From Psococerastis gibbosa (taxonomy: Eukaryota > Arthropoda > Insecta > Psocodea > Psocidae), in the NCBI GenBank assembly GCA_963971405.1, contig OZ020487.1:46039039-46103038 (forward strand): a stretch of 64,000 nucleotides of DNA, read 5' to 3'. The notes beneath the pieces were generated by a model. That model was not told the DNA's origin, did no database searches, and saw nothing but the letters and a program-made list of their open reading frames with translations. The translations under genes were made by a program, and so were the position numbers. This document shows positions 1 to 11,600 of the stretch, in pieces; the first letter of the stretch is position 1, and each line of letters starts with the position of its first letter.

Positions 1-639
1 CGTCCTGCAGTGTGGTCATAAGTCTATTTCCGATTCATATACATAAAATTTGAATGAACGTTGTACCTTCTCGTACGTTGTACTTCTATTTTAAGCTCGT
101 AATCTCTGTTGGGCGTCATAACCGATACTTCATAGTCACGTGTCACTGGTTTAAACGTCATGGAGGGGGGTTAAAATAAGTAATTTATAGTGGCTGAATT
201 TTCTGTATACGTACTGGTGTTGCACAGAAATGTCAGTTCAGCTAACTGTTCAGAAGATAGTTTTTCTTCCGCAATATCTTCTAACCAAATGCTGTTTTCC
301 CTGCCAACAGGTACAGTACAATACTAGTATACTTTTTTGTATGTTTCCAGTGCAGGAAGGCGTTAAGTCGCGGTGAAAACAAAGTTTATCATACAAGAAG
401 GTGTTATATCCGATATAAATATGCGAAGGCCAAGAAGAAATAGGTGGTACTGCGTACATGGAAAAATTAGTTTTTTTTTAATGCGGTATAACGCCTCCTT
501 TCACTGGACCCTTCAATTATAGTCTTATCTGACAACACGGAATGTCTAACTTACTTGGATTTCCAGCTATTTGTTATTGATATTCTGTTGAGACTCAGTT
601 TTCAAAGACTAAACGTCTTAGTTTTCCACTGAACTATTT
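1..639. other. Gene-free AT-rich stretch
   Basis: I see no coding exon, RNA gene or recognisable repeat here. Open frames are short and have no family motifs. Confidence 0.5.
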
Positions 640-812
640 CTATTTATTTTATTTTATTTTTAAAGTTTAATCGCGTACATACAATTTAATGAATGTGTCC
701 GATTAACCTCTTCAAACGCCTGACTAAGTAACCTAATAGGTACTTGTGTCGAGTTACGACTCGTCTCCGACTGCAAGGTGTGTAGAGACTCGCACAAGTA
801 CAAGCACGCTAG
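640..812 (-). repeat. SINE-2 family copy (minus strand)
   Basis: Read on the minus strand this copy starts with CTAGCGTGCTTGTACTTGTG and ends in an A-rich tail (T-rich at 640-660 on the plus strand). The body (GAAGAGGTTAATCGGACACA and neighbours) recurs at 31630-31736, 32630-32795 and 60451-60647. The GTAGCGTGC head resembles a pol III A box, so a tRNA origin is likely but weakly supported. Confidence 0.6.
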
Positions 813-989
813 AATTTACATTCCTCTCCCGAGTCGTTCCCATTGAGGAAATCATGGAAAAGTCTGCAGTCTTCGGTAGCCTCCTGCGACTGCATTGCTG
901 TGGGCCAAGGCAGGCGGTGGGAGGACGGTGGCAATGGGGTAAATTGTGGGTGATGTCGCCGCTTTAATGTCATAGGAAATGACGGCGGC

Positions 990-1880
990 CGTGAGATTTC
1001 GTCTGGCCAGGGCACCCCGCCAACTGCAATGTGTCGCGCATTTGTCATGCCACCGCGTCGAAAAACCCCCAGCAGATGAGCAGAAGACCTTGTTTGCCAC
1101 TGCCATAGATGTCTTCTTCTTCTACTTCTTCTGACTCTATAGCCCTTGACGGGCTTCGACCTGCTCGACAACACTCCTCCAGACATCTCGGTTTTGTACG
1201 ACGCTCCACCATCTACGGACTGTGTCGCTTTTTTGCCATGCCACCGCGTCGAAAAACCCCCAGCAGATGAGCAGAAGACCTTGTTTGCCACTGCCATAGA
1301 TGTCTTCTTCTTCTACTTCTTCTGACTCTATAGCCCTTGACGGGCTTCGGCCTGCTCGACAACACTCCTCCAGTCATCTCGGTTTTGTACAACGCTCCAC
1401 CATCTACGGACTGTGTCGCTTATTTGCCATGCCACCGCGTTGAAAAACCGCCAGATGAGCAGAAGACATTGTTTGCCACTGCCATAGATGTCTTCTACTT
1501 CTTCTACTTCTTCTGACTCTATAGCCCTTGACGGGCTTCGGCCTTCTCGACAACACTCCTCCAGTCATCTCGGTTTTGTACGACGCTGCATCACTTACAG
1601 ACTGTGTCGCTTATTTGTCATACCGCCGCGTCGAAAACCTGCCAGATGTTCAAAAGACCTTGTTTGCCACTGTCATAGATGTAGAATAGCTAGAGGTGTT
1701 CCTAGAGTTGCAATGTACAAACGTGAGATTTCGTCTGGCTAGGGTATCCCTGTAATGTGTCGCGCATTTGTCATGCCACCGCGTCGAAAAACCACCAGAT
1801 GAGCAGAGGACCTTGTTTGCCGCTGTCATAGATGTAGAAAAGTTAGAGATGATGCTAGAGTTGCATTCTACATGAGATTC
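990..1880. repeat. Tandem array, 191-bp units, TTC-rich
   Basis: The anchor GCCACCGCGTCGAAAAAC recurs at about 1049, 1240, 1431, 1622 (diverged) and 1775, giving a period of 191, 191, 191 and then 153 bp. Each full unit has a TCTTCTTCTACTTCTTCTGA-type block, then CTCTATAGCCCTTGACGGG and CACTCCTCCAG. On the minus strand a unit reads VRRWWSVVQNRDVWRSVVEQ followed by VEARQGL and a stop, resembling the C-terminal end of a retrotransposon ORF. The array is related to the one at 3316-4250. Short open frames across it are by-products of the repeat. Confidence 0.75.
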
Positions 1881-2740
1881 GCTTAAAATACGGAGCATGT
1901 ACCTTAGAAGTTCATCTTTTTAGGATCTTTATAAGTCCTGGTGGTGGTAGGATTGACCCGTTGCCACCCGCCGTTTCCAGGGACGCCCGATTGCTCATAT
2001 TCGTGTTGCAATCTCAAGAAAAGCTCAATCTGCTGGGAGGCTCCTTCCATGTCCCCTTAGAAGTAAATTTCTTAGACTTAATGCATTAACTGCTACGAAA
2101 TAAATAATAAAAACATGATAACGACGCTATTTTACACTCGTGCAGGGCATCAAACATTGCAGCTTTTAAGTTGTTGCCAAGAAAAACAGTCGACAGCATT
2201 TAAAAAAAAAAAGCATTGGCAAACTGCACTGAATTAGATTGTAAATGAGTAAACAACGAGGATCGATATGCCATATTTCAATGGCCCACATTTTTATATG
2301 TTGGGAGTTTCCCCGAATTTTTTTATTTGCGTGCTCTCTCCCATTCGTATTTTGGGACCACCTCCAAAATTATTATTCTGTTGCCACGTGTGTGTTGGGT
2401 TCCGTTGTTTTTGACGTCCTAAATAAGAAATCGGGAGTTTTCCATGCCTCCATAATTATAGTGGAAATTTTTTTTAATTTCTAACACACAATGTCACCAA
2501 TGAAAACTTACTAACTAATAATAAGATTTATTCAAATTTTATGAGCTTTTTGTCATAATGTACAATGTAAAATGGGAATCCAACAGATACTGTCATGCTT
2601 TGGAATAGAGTAAAACAATGTAAGGACAGCAGCTGTATAACAGGGACGGATCCAACCCATGGGTCAAAATAAAATAAACTCATTTTCAGGATCGATTAAA
2701 TTATAACGTAATTAATTTACTTACAACAGACTTACTAAAG
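1881..2740. other. Gene-free spacer
   Basis: AT-rich sequence between a tandem array and a SINE. No exon with plausible splice sites or protein similarity is seen. Confidence 0.45.
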
Positions 2741-2960
2741 GACATAAGTAGAGTAGTGGTACAGACTCCAACTTTCACCCGAAAGGTTGTTGGATCGAGT
2801 CCCGCACTTACTACATTTTCTGGCCATGCTTCGGAGGGCATGTAAAGCAGGCTGTCCCGAGCCTTCCTAGTTGAGTGTAAGAGAGGGCTTTATAGCCCTA
2901 ACTCTACTAGGTGGGCTTAGTAATAGAACAAAAAGTAAATAATAATTTATTTATTTTATA
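2741..2960 (+). repeat. SINE-1 family copy (tRNA-derived)
   Basis: The head carries a pol III A-box-like TAGAGTAGTGG at 2749-2759 and a B-box-like GGATCGAGTCC at 2792-2802, one mismatch from GGTTCGANTCC. The body continues with CTACATTTTCTGGCCATGCT and TCGGAGGGCATGTA and ends in ACAAAAAGT plus a TTATTTATTT tail. Further copies are at 10817, 34434, 38038 and, on the minus strand, 60843-61054. Confidence 0.75.
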
Positions 2961-3315
2961 GCATACCGTTTATTATATTAAGCAGTATAATTCCACACTT
3001 CATGAGCACAACTTCCAATGTGAAAAATAAGAAGACCTAGTGCAATAAGAAAATAAGCCTCGACAAGTGCCTTCGTATTGTGGTGACGGAATAGTAGTAA
3101 GTCGTCACAATATTATGCTCAATTATTCCTTTGGTAATACATAATCTAATGAAATTCAAATAGAATTACGTCAGGTAAAAAAGACTTGCTCCGTCGTTAT
3201 TTTCTCCACGTAACATATCAATTGCCGATTGAGTAATCTAACTGAACAGTTAAAATATCTTCAAAGCTTTTATAAGTAGTCGTAACCATTCGAATTGTCA
3301 ACGTTCTGTGGATTC

Positions 3316-4250
3316 ATGGCAATAGCTTTAGCTAAGAACAATGAAGAAATAACTAGCCAATCTTCTTCCTCTACTTCATCTTCTTCTTCATCATCTTCTT
3401 CTTCATCATCTTCTTCTTCATCATCTTCTTCTTCTTTTTCTTCTTCTTCTGGCTCTACAACTACAGCCCTTCCCCCTTGGTAGGCTTTAGCGTGCTCAAC
3501 TTCACTCCTCGAGTCATCTCGGCTTTGATCAAATGTCCACCATGTACGGATGTATGTGAGCTTTGGTACACGTTTCTGTTGATTTATGGCAATAGCTTTA
3601 TCTAAGAACAATGAAGAAATAACTAGCCAATCTTCTTCCTCTACTTCATCTTCTTCTTCATCATCTTCTTCTTCTTTTTCTTCTTCTTCTGGCTCTACAA
3701 CTACAGCCCTTCCCCCTTGGTAGGCTTTAGCGTGCTCAACTTCACTCCTCGAGTCATCTCGGCTTTGATCAAATGTCCACCATGTACGGATGTATGTGAG
3801 CTTTGGTACACGTTTCTGTTGATTTATGGCAATAGCTTTATCTAAGAACAATGAAGAAATAACTAGCCAATCTTCTTCCTCTACTTCATCTTCTTCTTCA
3901 TCATCTTCTTCTTCATCATCTTCTTCTTCTTTTTCTTCTTCTTCTGGCTCTACAACTACAGCCCTTCCCCCTTGGTAGGCTTTAGCGTGCTCAACTTCAC
4001 TCCTCGAGTCATCTCGGCTTTGATCAAATGTCCACCATGTACGGATGTATGTGAGCTTTGGTACACGTTTCTGTTGATTTATGGCAATAGCTTTATCTAA
4101 GAATAATGAAGAAATAACTGGGTAATCTACTTCATCTTTCTATTTTTCTTCTTCTTCCTCTTCTTCTTCTTCTGGCTTTACAACTTCAGCCCTTTAGCTT
4201 TAGCCTGCTCAACTTCACTCCTCAAGTCATCTTGGTTTTGAACAAAGGCC
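3316..4250. repeat. Tandem array, 240-270-bp units, TTC/TCA-rich
   Basis: ATGGCAATAGCTTTA recurs at 3316, 3586, 3826 and 4081, so units are 270, 240 and 255 bp. The length differences come from 15-bp steps in a TCTTCTTCTTCATCA-type core. Units 2 and 3 are nearly identical, indicating recent duplication or conversion. The minus strand stays open for 193 codons across units (acidic E/D-rich core plus TYIRTWWTFDQSRDDSRSEV), but this follows from unit lengths divisible by three and I do not call it a gene. The non-TTC half is homologous to the array at 990-1880. Confidence 0.75.
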
Positions 4251-5049
4251 CACCATGACATGGTGACCATGTATATATATGTACGCACTCCAAACTCCCA
4301 ACATCAACGGTTTTTAATTCGTCCTTCCAACCGATGAATGCTTAATCAGCAATTTGACAAAAAATGTGCAAACACCTATAGTGGCAGGGTTCCATTTGTT
4401 CTTAACACGCCTTGTGCCCTTGGTTTGCAGCCAAGTCCGAAAAAACCGCGGTCCTCCTGCCCCCGAAAATTGCGGCCAATTTTCTTCCCCACATTGCCAC
4501 CTGTCAGTTGGTAACCCTTGGCATACAGAACTCCACAGCAGACGTCCACTCAGCACAGACGATCCACTGTTTCAGCTAGATATATTGCCCCAAATTATTT
4601 TTGGGGGACAGTGTCAGCAGAAACAAGGCCTCATGACTTGAGGACAAATTCATGGCCTCTTTTCTGTCCTACAGGGCTACTCTTGGCTCTCATCTACAAC
4701 AATCGGCCATGGTTATGGAATAGGCTACGTGACAGTTGTAACAATAAAATATGCTAAATAAGTAGTTTGTAGGTTAACGGTAATAATGCAATAAGTTTTT
4801 TTTTTAATGTAAACAATGTAAATATTACAAAAGTAAATAAATAAATGTAGGTGTTTTTAACGGTGAAAAAACGCCAGTATCTCGTACATTGGAGAGAAGA
4901 AAATGACGTCACGTTGACGTTACAGCCAATGCAACTGCTAGTAGTTCCCCAACTGGTGGCTACTCCGCCGCGTCACAAATGACGTCACATTTTGCAGTCA
5001 CGTGCCCGCTTTTTCGCCATCAAACCTAAATTGATTAGGAAAAATATTT
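4251..5049. other. Gene-free stretch with a diverged repeat
   Basis: No gene is seen. About 4940-5045 (GGTGGCTACTCCGCCGCGTC, then GTCACGTG and CCATCAAAC) matches, in inverse orientation, 38680-38850 inside DDX24 intron 8, so it is an old interspersed repeat. Confidence 0.45.
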
Positions 5050-5345
5050 GCATGCTACCGTTGGATTGATGAAATAGAAAAGTTTTCGAAACGTCATGGT
5101 GCAGGTGTCTCAAAATCTTCAATAATCATCCAAATAGTCATCCACTTTGGCTTCTATACGCTTCAATGCACGTTTTTCATTGATGAACTGATTTTCAAAT
5201 CCATTTAATTCAGGAACTAAGCATGCTACCGTTATACTGATTGGCCTTAAAGGTAGATCACAGTTTCAGAAACGTCATGATTCAGTTATATCAAAATCTT
5301 AAAAGAATTCAGTTATCCTCCTTGGCTTCTATACGCTTCAATTGT
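5050..5345. repeat. Two-copy tandem duplication, ~171 bp
   Basis: GCATGCTACCGTT begins at 5050 and again at 5221. Both copies contain GAAACGTCATG, TCAAAATCTT and TTGGCTTCTATACGCTTCAA in the same order. Divergence is considerable, so the duplication is old. Confidence 0.6.
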
Positions 5346-5634
5346 AAGTGGTATAAAATAAATCTGTGTCCTAGCTAGGTTGACGCATTATATTATACGT
5401 GATTATGTTATAGAGTGTGGACTTGATTGTTTCTCAAAAATTCTGAATTTCTGATATATGGCTCGTTACGTAAAAACAGACTTTGTATTGTATATATAAA
5501 TAGGAGCTGTGAGGATATTGTGAAACTTAAACAGTGATATTAAACTATCGTTTATACAATATGTACAGTTATGTTGTAAGAGCCATAGGCTGTATCACTG
5601 TATCTAATTTTTTTTTTTCTTCAATAAATACTTC

Positions 5635-6430
5635 TTGCTTTCCAATTAATACACAGTATAAGGATAGCTTTACGATGGTCGAAATTTTCGACTCCGAGAT
5701 TTCTACGGATTTACACGTTTTGAGGTCCCAGGAGCCCAAACAAGTGGTTTTTACAAAATGTCTGTCTGTCGCTCTGTCTGTTCATCGATTTCCGGGCAAA
5801 CTACTCGGCAGATTTTGATGAAGAAATTTGGCATGTAGATTTAAAAAAATCATACCTCGGGACCATTTTTTATTATTTTGGTCTAACTCAATTTGGGGGG
5901 GGGGGGGTTTATTCTCAAAATAAGTTATTTTTCAAAAACGGCTCCATCTATTTCTTTTAAATTCACATTTATTGTAGTCGTTATTAATGCACTGGGTCGC
6001 TTGCCCGTTGATAGTTTGCTTAAAATTAACTCAATTTTCATGAAAAATGACAAAAAAATAATTTTTCTGTGGAACCTTTCTATCGATGATTTCTACCTTC
6101 AGGTATGTTTTAGGTGTTAAATAGAGTAACAAAACCGAACGGGTTGCTTTCCCAAAAAAAAATTTTGGTTTTGTGTAAAAAATTATTTTTTGAAGGAATT
6201 ATGGAAAATTCACGCTCCAATACATTGCGTGCCATACACTAGATGAAATTAGTTTTAAGGATTATATATATATAGAGGTTAACTCACCTCCGGTGACGTC
6301 AGATGGACCCCACCCCCTCCCGCGGGATCAGAAATTCAACTATAGGGAAATTATTTACTATGAAATATGAATTATCTCTATGTACTAATTGATAAATTGG
6401 AAAGCATGTTCGAGTAAACTCGGACCGGTT
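5635..6430. mobile_element. Foldback element family D, copy 1 (~0.8 kb)
   Basis: The left end is TTGCTTTCCAATT (5635-5647) and the right end is its inverse, AATTGGAAAGCA (6395-6406). Homology with the second copy (45119-45981) runs over the whole length, including GGTCGAAATTTTCGA, TGTCTGTCTGTC, a long G run, and the outer GTTCGAGTAAACTCGGACCG just beyond the terminal repeat. No transposase is encoded, so it is best described as a non-autonomous DNA element. A short end fragment also occurs at 30722-30739. Confidence 0.65.
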
Positions 6431-8300
6431 CTTTATTATTATTATTAATAATGATTATTATTTTTCCTTCTCTAGACACCTGTTTAACACCTCCGTACAT
6501 GCTCCTTACGATCGGTACTTTCAAATACTCGTAATTTTGAAGCATCAGCGGTGTAATCACTCATGCTTCTGCACGACGGGCATGATACGAGTGAAATACC
6601 ATTTCCTCGGATGTGATTGCGTTGAAACCATAATAGTATAGTGTGGAATGCAGCGTACAGGTCGCACATTCCTGCTACCTAATTGCCTGCACCGGCAATA
6701 TATTTAGTAGACACTGGTTACAACAAATAAGTTTTTTTGTATTTTTTTTTTAAAGTATTTCAGAATTTCTGCATCGTACGCCCTCATGCTAATGATGGTG
6801 GCACATGATATTTTTTCCTTTCAAAATTTTGGTTTTTAATTTTATCTTAAGCAACCAAAACCTGGTTGACGAAGCTACCTGTTAGGTTTTGTTACCCTAC
6901 CAAACACCTAAATCATAGCAAAATGAAGCAGACGGACATTTTGTATAGAAGACTTTGTTCCTGGGACCTTACGTGTAAATCTGTTGAAATCTTGGCAAAT
7001 TTTGGCCATCACAAAGCTTTCCTTATAGTTACATGTAAATAGGAAAGCAAAATAGGGTATTTACATTATTTAATTAATTTGCCTAAATACAGTACCGGAG
7101 TAAATGTATTGAAAACTATCGACAGTGAACGTCGCAGTGTAGGAAACCCTGATAGATTTAAGTTATGCAACCTGCTACTGTAAAGTATTTGCCAGCCGTC
7201 ACAACTTTCATTGAAGTCTGTAATTTTCTAACAGTGCTTTGCACTCTTACTTTACTTTTACTCTTAAATAACATGTTATAAAATATGGGTTGTTTTTATT
7301 ATTTTGAGTTGAGATTACCCAATTATCAATAGGAAATATTGAAATGAGATTTAGATGCTATCAAGAATTATTAAGAATTTAGGTTCTCGTCAAAATGTAA
7401 TTTCTTAAAACTAATAATACAATTTCTAACTTAAAAATCAAGGTACCGGTCAATTGCAGTGTTTTAGTAAATAATGTTCGCCCTTTTAAACATTTAAAAA
7501 AGGTATAATATTATTATTATATTATATTTATCTATTATTATTATTATTTATACAAAAATTATAGCTACAAAATTTTCTCAAAGTTGGCAAACAAATTAAA
7601 ATACTTGTCTGGGCAACGTGAGGCTCTATACACAAAAATTAAATGAGTGAGGAACATAGCACATTCAGATGGCTACCTACTTTTTTTAGTGCATTCGTAT
7701 TTAAAGATATCTAAAATATACCTGAAAGGCGTTTACTACATTTTGTTGTTGTGGCTCTTCTAACAGATCTACATCTGGTTATCTCGAATTTGGCTCAGTT
7801 GCTAAAAAAGGTTGCCGAACCCTGGCCTAGTCAAATAAGTCAAAATTTTATATTTTATATCCCAAAATTTTACTTCAGCAGTCTTCCAATTTAATAATGA
7901 CATAAGCTTCTTCATTTATACAGTCTTCTTCAACAATCAGACCGTCCGACAGTCGACTAGCCGCTTCGATCTGCAAAATCTCGAAAACGTCAGGGGGGGG
8001 GGGTGTGCCAGCGCCTGGCGGGGGCTCTATCGTCTAGACTCGAAACCATTTCGCGCGCGGCATTTCGCACAATCGCACTACCCCTACGAGAAGCTAACAC
8101 CCCGTCCCCACCAAAAAAAAACACCCTTAAAATCCTACTGATTCCTTAAAACTACCCCCCTGTATGAAAATTCACCGACACCCGCAAAATCCACCCCTTG
8201 CATAAAATTAAACACGTAACATCACAAAGTCTATTATTATATGTGAATTCTAGTCAAAATTAGAGTACGCGAAGCCTTCCCCCTTCCAATAATATCGGGT
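6431..8300. other. Gene-free AT-rich spacer upstream of Pdk1
   Basis: No exon is recognised. There is an ATT microsatellite at about 7510-7550 and a poly-G run near 7993. GC rises from about 7,980 towards the presumed Pdk1 promoter. Confidence 0.45.
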
Positions 8301-8310
8301 CGATATGCTA

Positions 8311-8451
8311 TGACGTCATGGACCAACAACAACGCGAAAAATGTTCGGGCTTATAAGCTAAGTATAGGCGATTTTTGTGCTGTGACGCAGCGCAGTTCGT
8401 CCGTTAGTTCTCCCCTCCACACAGCTCCACCGTCCACACTTCTCATTCAGT
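8311..8451 (+). promoter_or_regulatory. Candidate Pdk1 promoter region
   Basis: A perfect palindromic CRE (TGACGTCA) lies at 8311-8318 and a TATA-like TTATAAG at 8351-8357. Arthropod initiator-like TCAGT occurs at 8447-8451. All lie 200-360 bp upstream of the Pdk1 start codon in a locally GC-richer stretch. The start site itself cannot be fixed from sequence alone. Confidence 0.3.
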
Positions 8452-8570
8452 GTTCTCAGAGTACGGACGTGTATTTCCTATAGTGATTCTACCGTACAAT
8501 TTCCCTCCCAAGTTTTGTTTATCGCTCTTAGTGTGTTTTTCTGGTGTTCTACAATATTGTGGCTAACTAA

Positions 8571-8654
8571 ATGGTTTTTAACTACAGTCATGGTGATGTG
8601 GTTTTAGACAGTGTTTCGGTGTCGAATGTATACGACTACCGTAGTTTGTTGTGA
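8571..8654 (+). promoter_or_regulatory. Upstream ORF in Pdk1 leader (27 codons)
   Basis: If transcription starts upstream, the leader carries ATG at 8571 with 27 sense codons and a TGA at 8652-8654, only 12 nt before the main ATG at 8667. Such an arrangement would allow reinitiation-controlled translation of Pdk1. Translation is inferred only from sequence. Confidence 0.35.
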
Positions 8655-8666
8655 AATTTTGCTGTG

Positions 8667-11600
8667 ATGGGTTCCAAAACTAAGAATATCGCTCATCGCT
8701 CCAGGATTATTGATCATTTTCTGTCGAAATTTAAGGTAAGGGCTATTTTGAGTTTTGTCCCCCCCAATATTTTACTACGATACTTCAAGTAGTTTTCATT
8801 TTTAGTCGACTACCGCAAAATATCGTAGACTTCCACTTGATAATTATTACAAGTCCGAATTCGCGCCTTTAATCTGGAATTTGGAATTTGGCTCTCCAAA
8901 TTGTGAATTTGTGTATTCCAATTTTTTTTTACTTTGCTAAATTTCCTGAACTTATTTATAGGCTAATCAAATTGTTACAAGCCCAAATTCTATGAAGGTT
9001 TTTCAGTATAACATATACATTATTTTTTTGCCATTTACTGTCGGCTGTATAGACCTGCATTTTAATTCCTTTCCCCTTTTTCGAAACTTAGATTTTTTTC
9101 GCGAACTCCCGCCTCAACTAGTAAACCACTTTCGCCCTTCAGTCATCACATTTCTCATAAGTCATTCACCTTACGAAAACCTTGAATATAAATTTTAAAA
9201 TGTGGCGCTAAATTACAGTAGTCAGCAGTAGCTGATATTACGCTACGTGCTTACATCCTGCATTTTTTTACCGTAGGCTATTTCTTAGGAATTCTGTCTG
9301 AGTCTTATGGGAAACCCGTTAGGCTAATCATTAGGCTATCCATGCTTAGCAGTTTTAAATTGTAACGAGGTTGCTAAATAATATACAATAGTTTAGACAA
9401 GTAATTTCAACACGTACGGTAGGCAGACTATCTCTCACTATTTATTTTAATAACAAAGTACAATACCGTAGTCTGCTATTGCATTCTTCTCCAAATTATA
9501 ACTTATAAATTATAGTCTCTTCGGAGCTACGTAATATTAAAAACTCCAGAATTTTCAATTTTGTATGTGAAACCCTCCGGTTCCTTTACTGTTACCTTCG
9601 TATTACGGTCTAAAAACTGTTGCAGTATTTAACAAAAATCATTTGCTTTTCTCTAAATGCTGTCGTGAATAAAACTATTTTCTACTGTCTGTTCAGCCCT
9701 ACCACACTAGTAGAAACATCCTACGGCAATTAATTAAAGAAAACTAATTAATTAAATGCATGGCCAGTAAAGGCAACATTGTAGTTTAATTAATTAATTC
9801 TGACAATAAGCTGAAATTTTGATAAATTTTTGAAACGTAAAAATTGGCGCGCTTAATGGGTGAATTGAGTGCGCCTGGGTTTTTGTGATTATGCAATTTT
9901 GTGTACGCGGAATGTTTTGACGCGAGCGCAGACTTTGTGGCCGTGCCCCACTTCCCTCCTCACTGCGTACACTCCTCGTTTATATTTTCACACGGCTGCC
10001 GTTCCATATGGCAGTCTATTTCTGGAATTTTCGCAAATTTTGGTTGTGTATCATTTGCTTGTTTTTCATTCTTACCTTAGAATCTGTCTGAAGACTAGCA
10101 AATTGCTTCTGATAATCCTACTCATAGGGTAGCATCCGCTGTAATTTCATTCGAACATTTGTTAAGTCTGCTCCTTGTTTAGCTATTTATTTATTTAAAG
10201 ACTTTATGAACCCAGGTCTAATTATAGTGGCCCATAATAGGCCCCTTTGTCCAATGCCAACGACCCCATGTATTTCAGACATTATTTGTATTGTTTCATT
10301 AAATACTCGTTCCAGGGCCACTAATGTCAAATGTGATCTTCAAAGTCTGATTAAAATGTATCAACCTTGATAATACACAATAGGTTTCGTCAAGTTTATA
10401 CACATGACTAGGTACCAGGAGGGGAGGGTGCGCCAATCCCGACCCGTCTGAACAATTATTTTTCGAAATACACGGGTTTTGGCCATTTTACAATTTTGAA
10501 CACAAAATATTGTACATGTAAATGAAACATACTAGATAATGATGCTGTACACAGCTACAAAGTGCCAGACAGACTTAAGCCGTCATAGTGCCAATATTTG
10601 TACAATCGTGGTTGCAAAACGGTTTGTATACATAGATGTGCCAGGGTTACATTGACTGTGACGCAAATCGAGAGTCGATTTTATATTACCGAATTATTAA
10701 CGACAGGAAATCCGGAGTCACTTGAATTACTTTCTTCCCATACAATGGTGACGAGTAAAATTATCCGCAGGAAAAAGAGATGTGCTGGACTCTACAGAAA
10801 AATGCATTTGGACCAAGTCAAGACATGTAGAGTAGTGGTAAGGACTCTTGACTTTCACCCGGAAGGTTGTTGGTTCGAGTTACGCACTTGCTACATTTTC
10901 TGGCCATGCTTCGGAGGGCATGTAGAGCAGGTGGTCCAAGAGAGGGCTTTATAGCAATAACTCCGCTAGCATGTTTGCTTATTAATAACACTAAAGTCAT
11001 TATTTATATAGAAATTTCTCCACTACTCGTTTATTTTACAAAATAAAATTTCACATGAAATATTGGTATTGGTGCCAGTTCGTACGAAGTACCAGATACT
11101 GGAGTGTCCGATTCGGTTCCTCAGTGCCACTCAGTTCTTCATCTTCTAATGCCTGTTCTGGATAAGTTTGCCGATCATCATGGCAATTGTAGTTATGATG
11201 AATATACCAGGGAATTGTAATGGAATGGTTTCCCGTTGTCTTCTGCATCCTTATGCCGTTGACTCTTCATTGAATTCCTCCGCCCCCGGGACAAAAGATT
11301 GCCCTGCACAGAGAAAGCTCATCCCGTCTCAAAATCGGCTGGATTGTAGTAACAAGGACCATAATCTGCTCTCAATGTGTAAATTTAAAAAAAATATTAA
11401 TAGAAACTTTTAAGTGTAATCTGTACCTTGCCATTGTTTTGCATAACAAGGACAATAGTCCGCTTTTTCTTGCTTTTTTCCATGTTATATATATTGATGT
11501 GCCTCCTTCCCACGCTCCGGCTTGAGGGGGCACAGCTTGAAATTTTTATACCACCAATTTTTTGTTGGGAAACACAGTTTTTCTATCTATCTAAAAAAGT

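Noticed and set aside
990-1880. CRISPR-like array
   Set aside because: Units are 191 bp with homologous spacers and no short palindromic repeats; the genome is animal.
3270-3851. 193-codon acidic minus-strand protein
   Set aside because: It is a by-product of tandem units with lengths divisible by three; it has no upstream gene structure.
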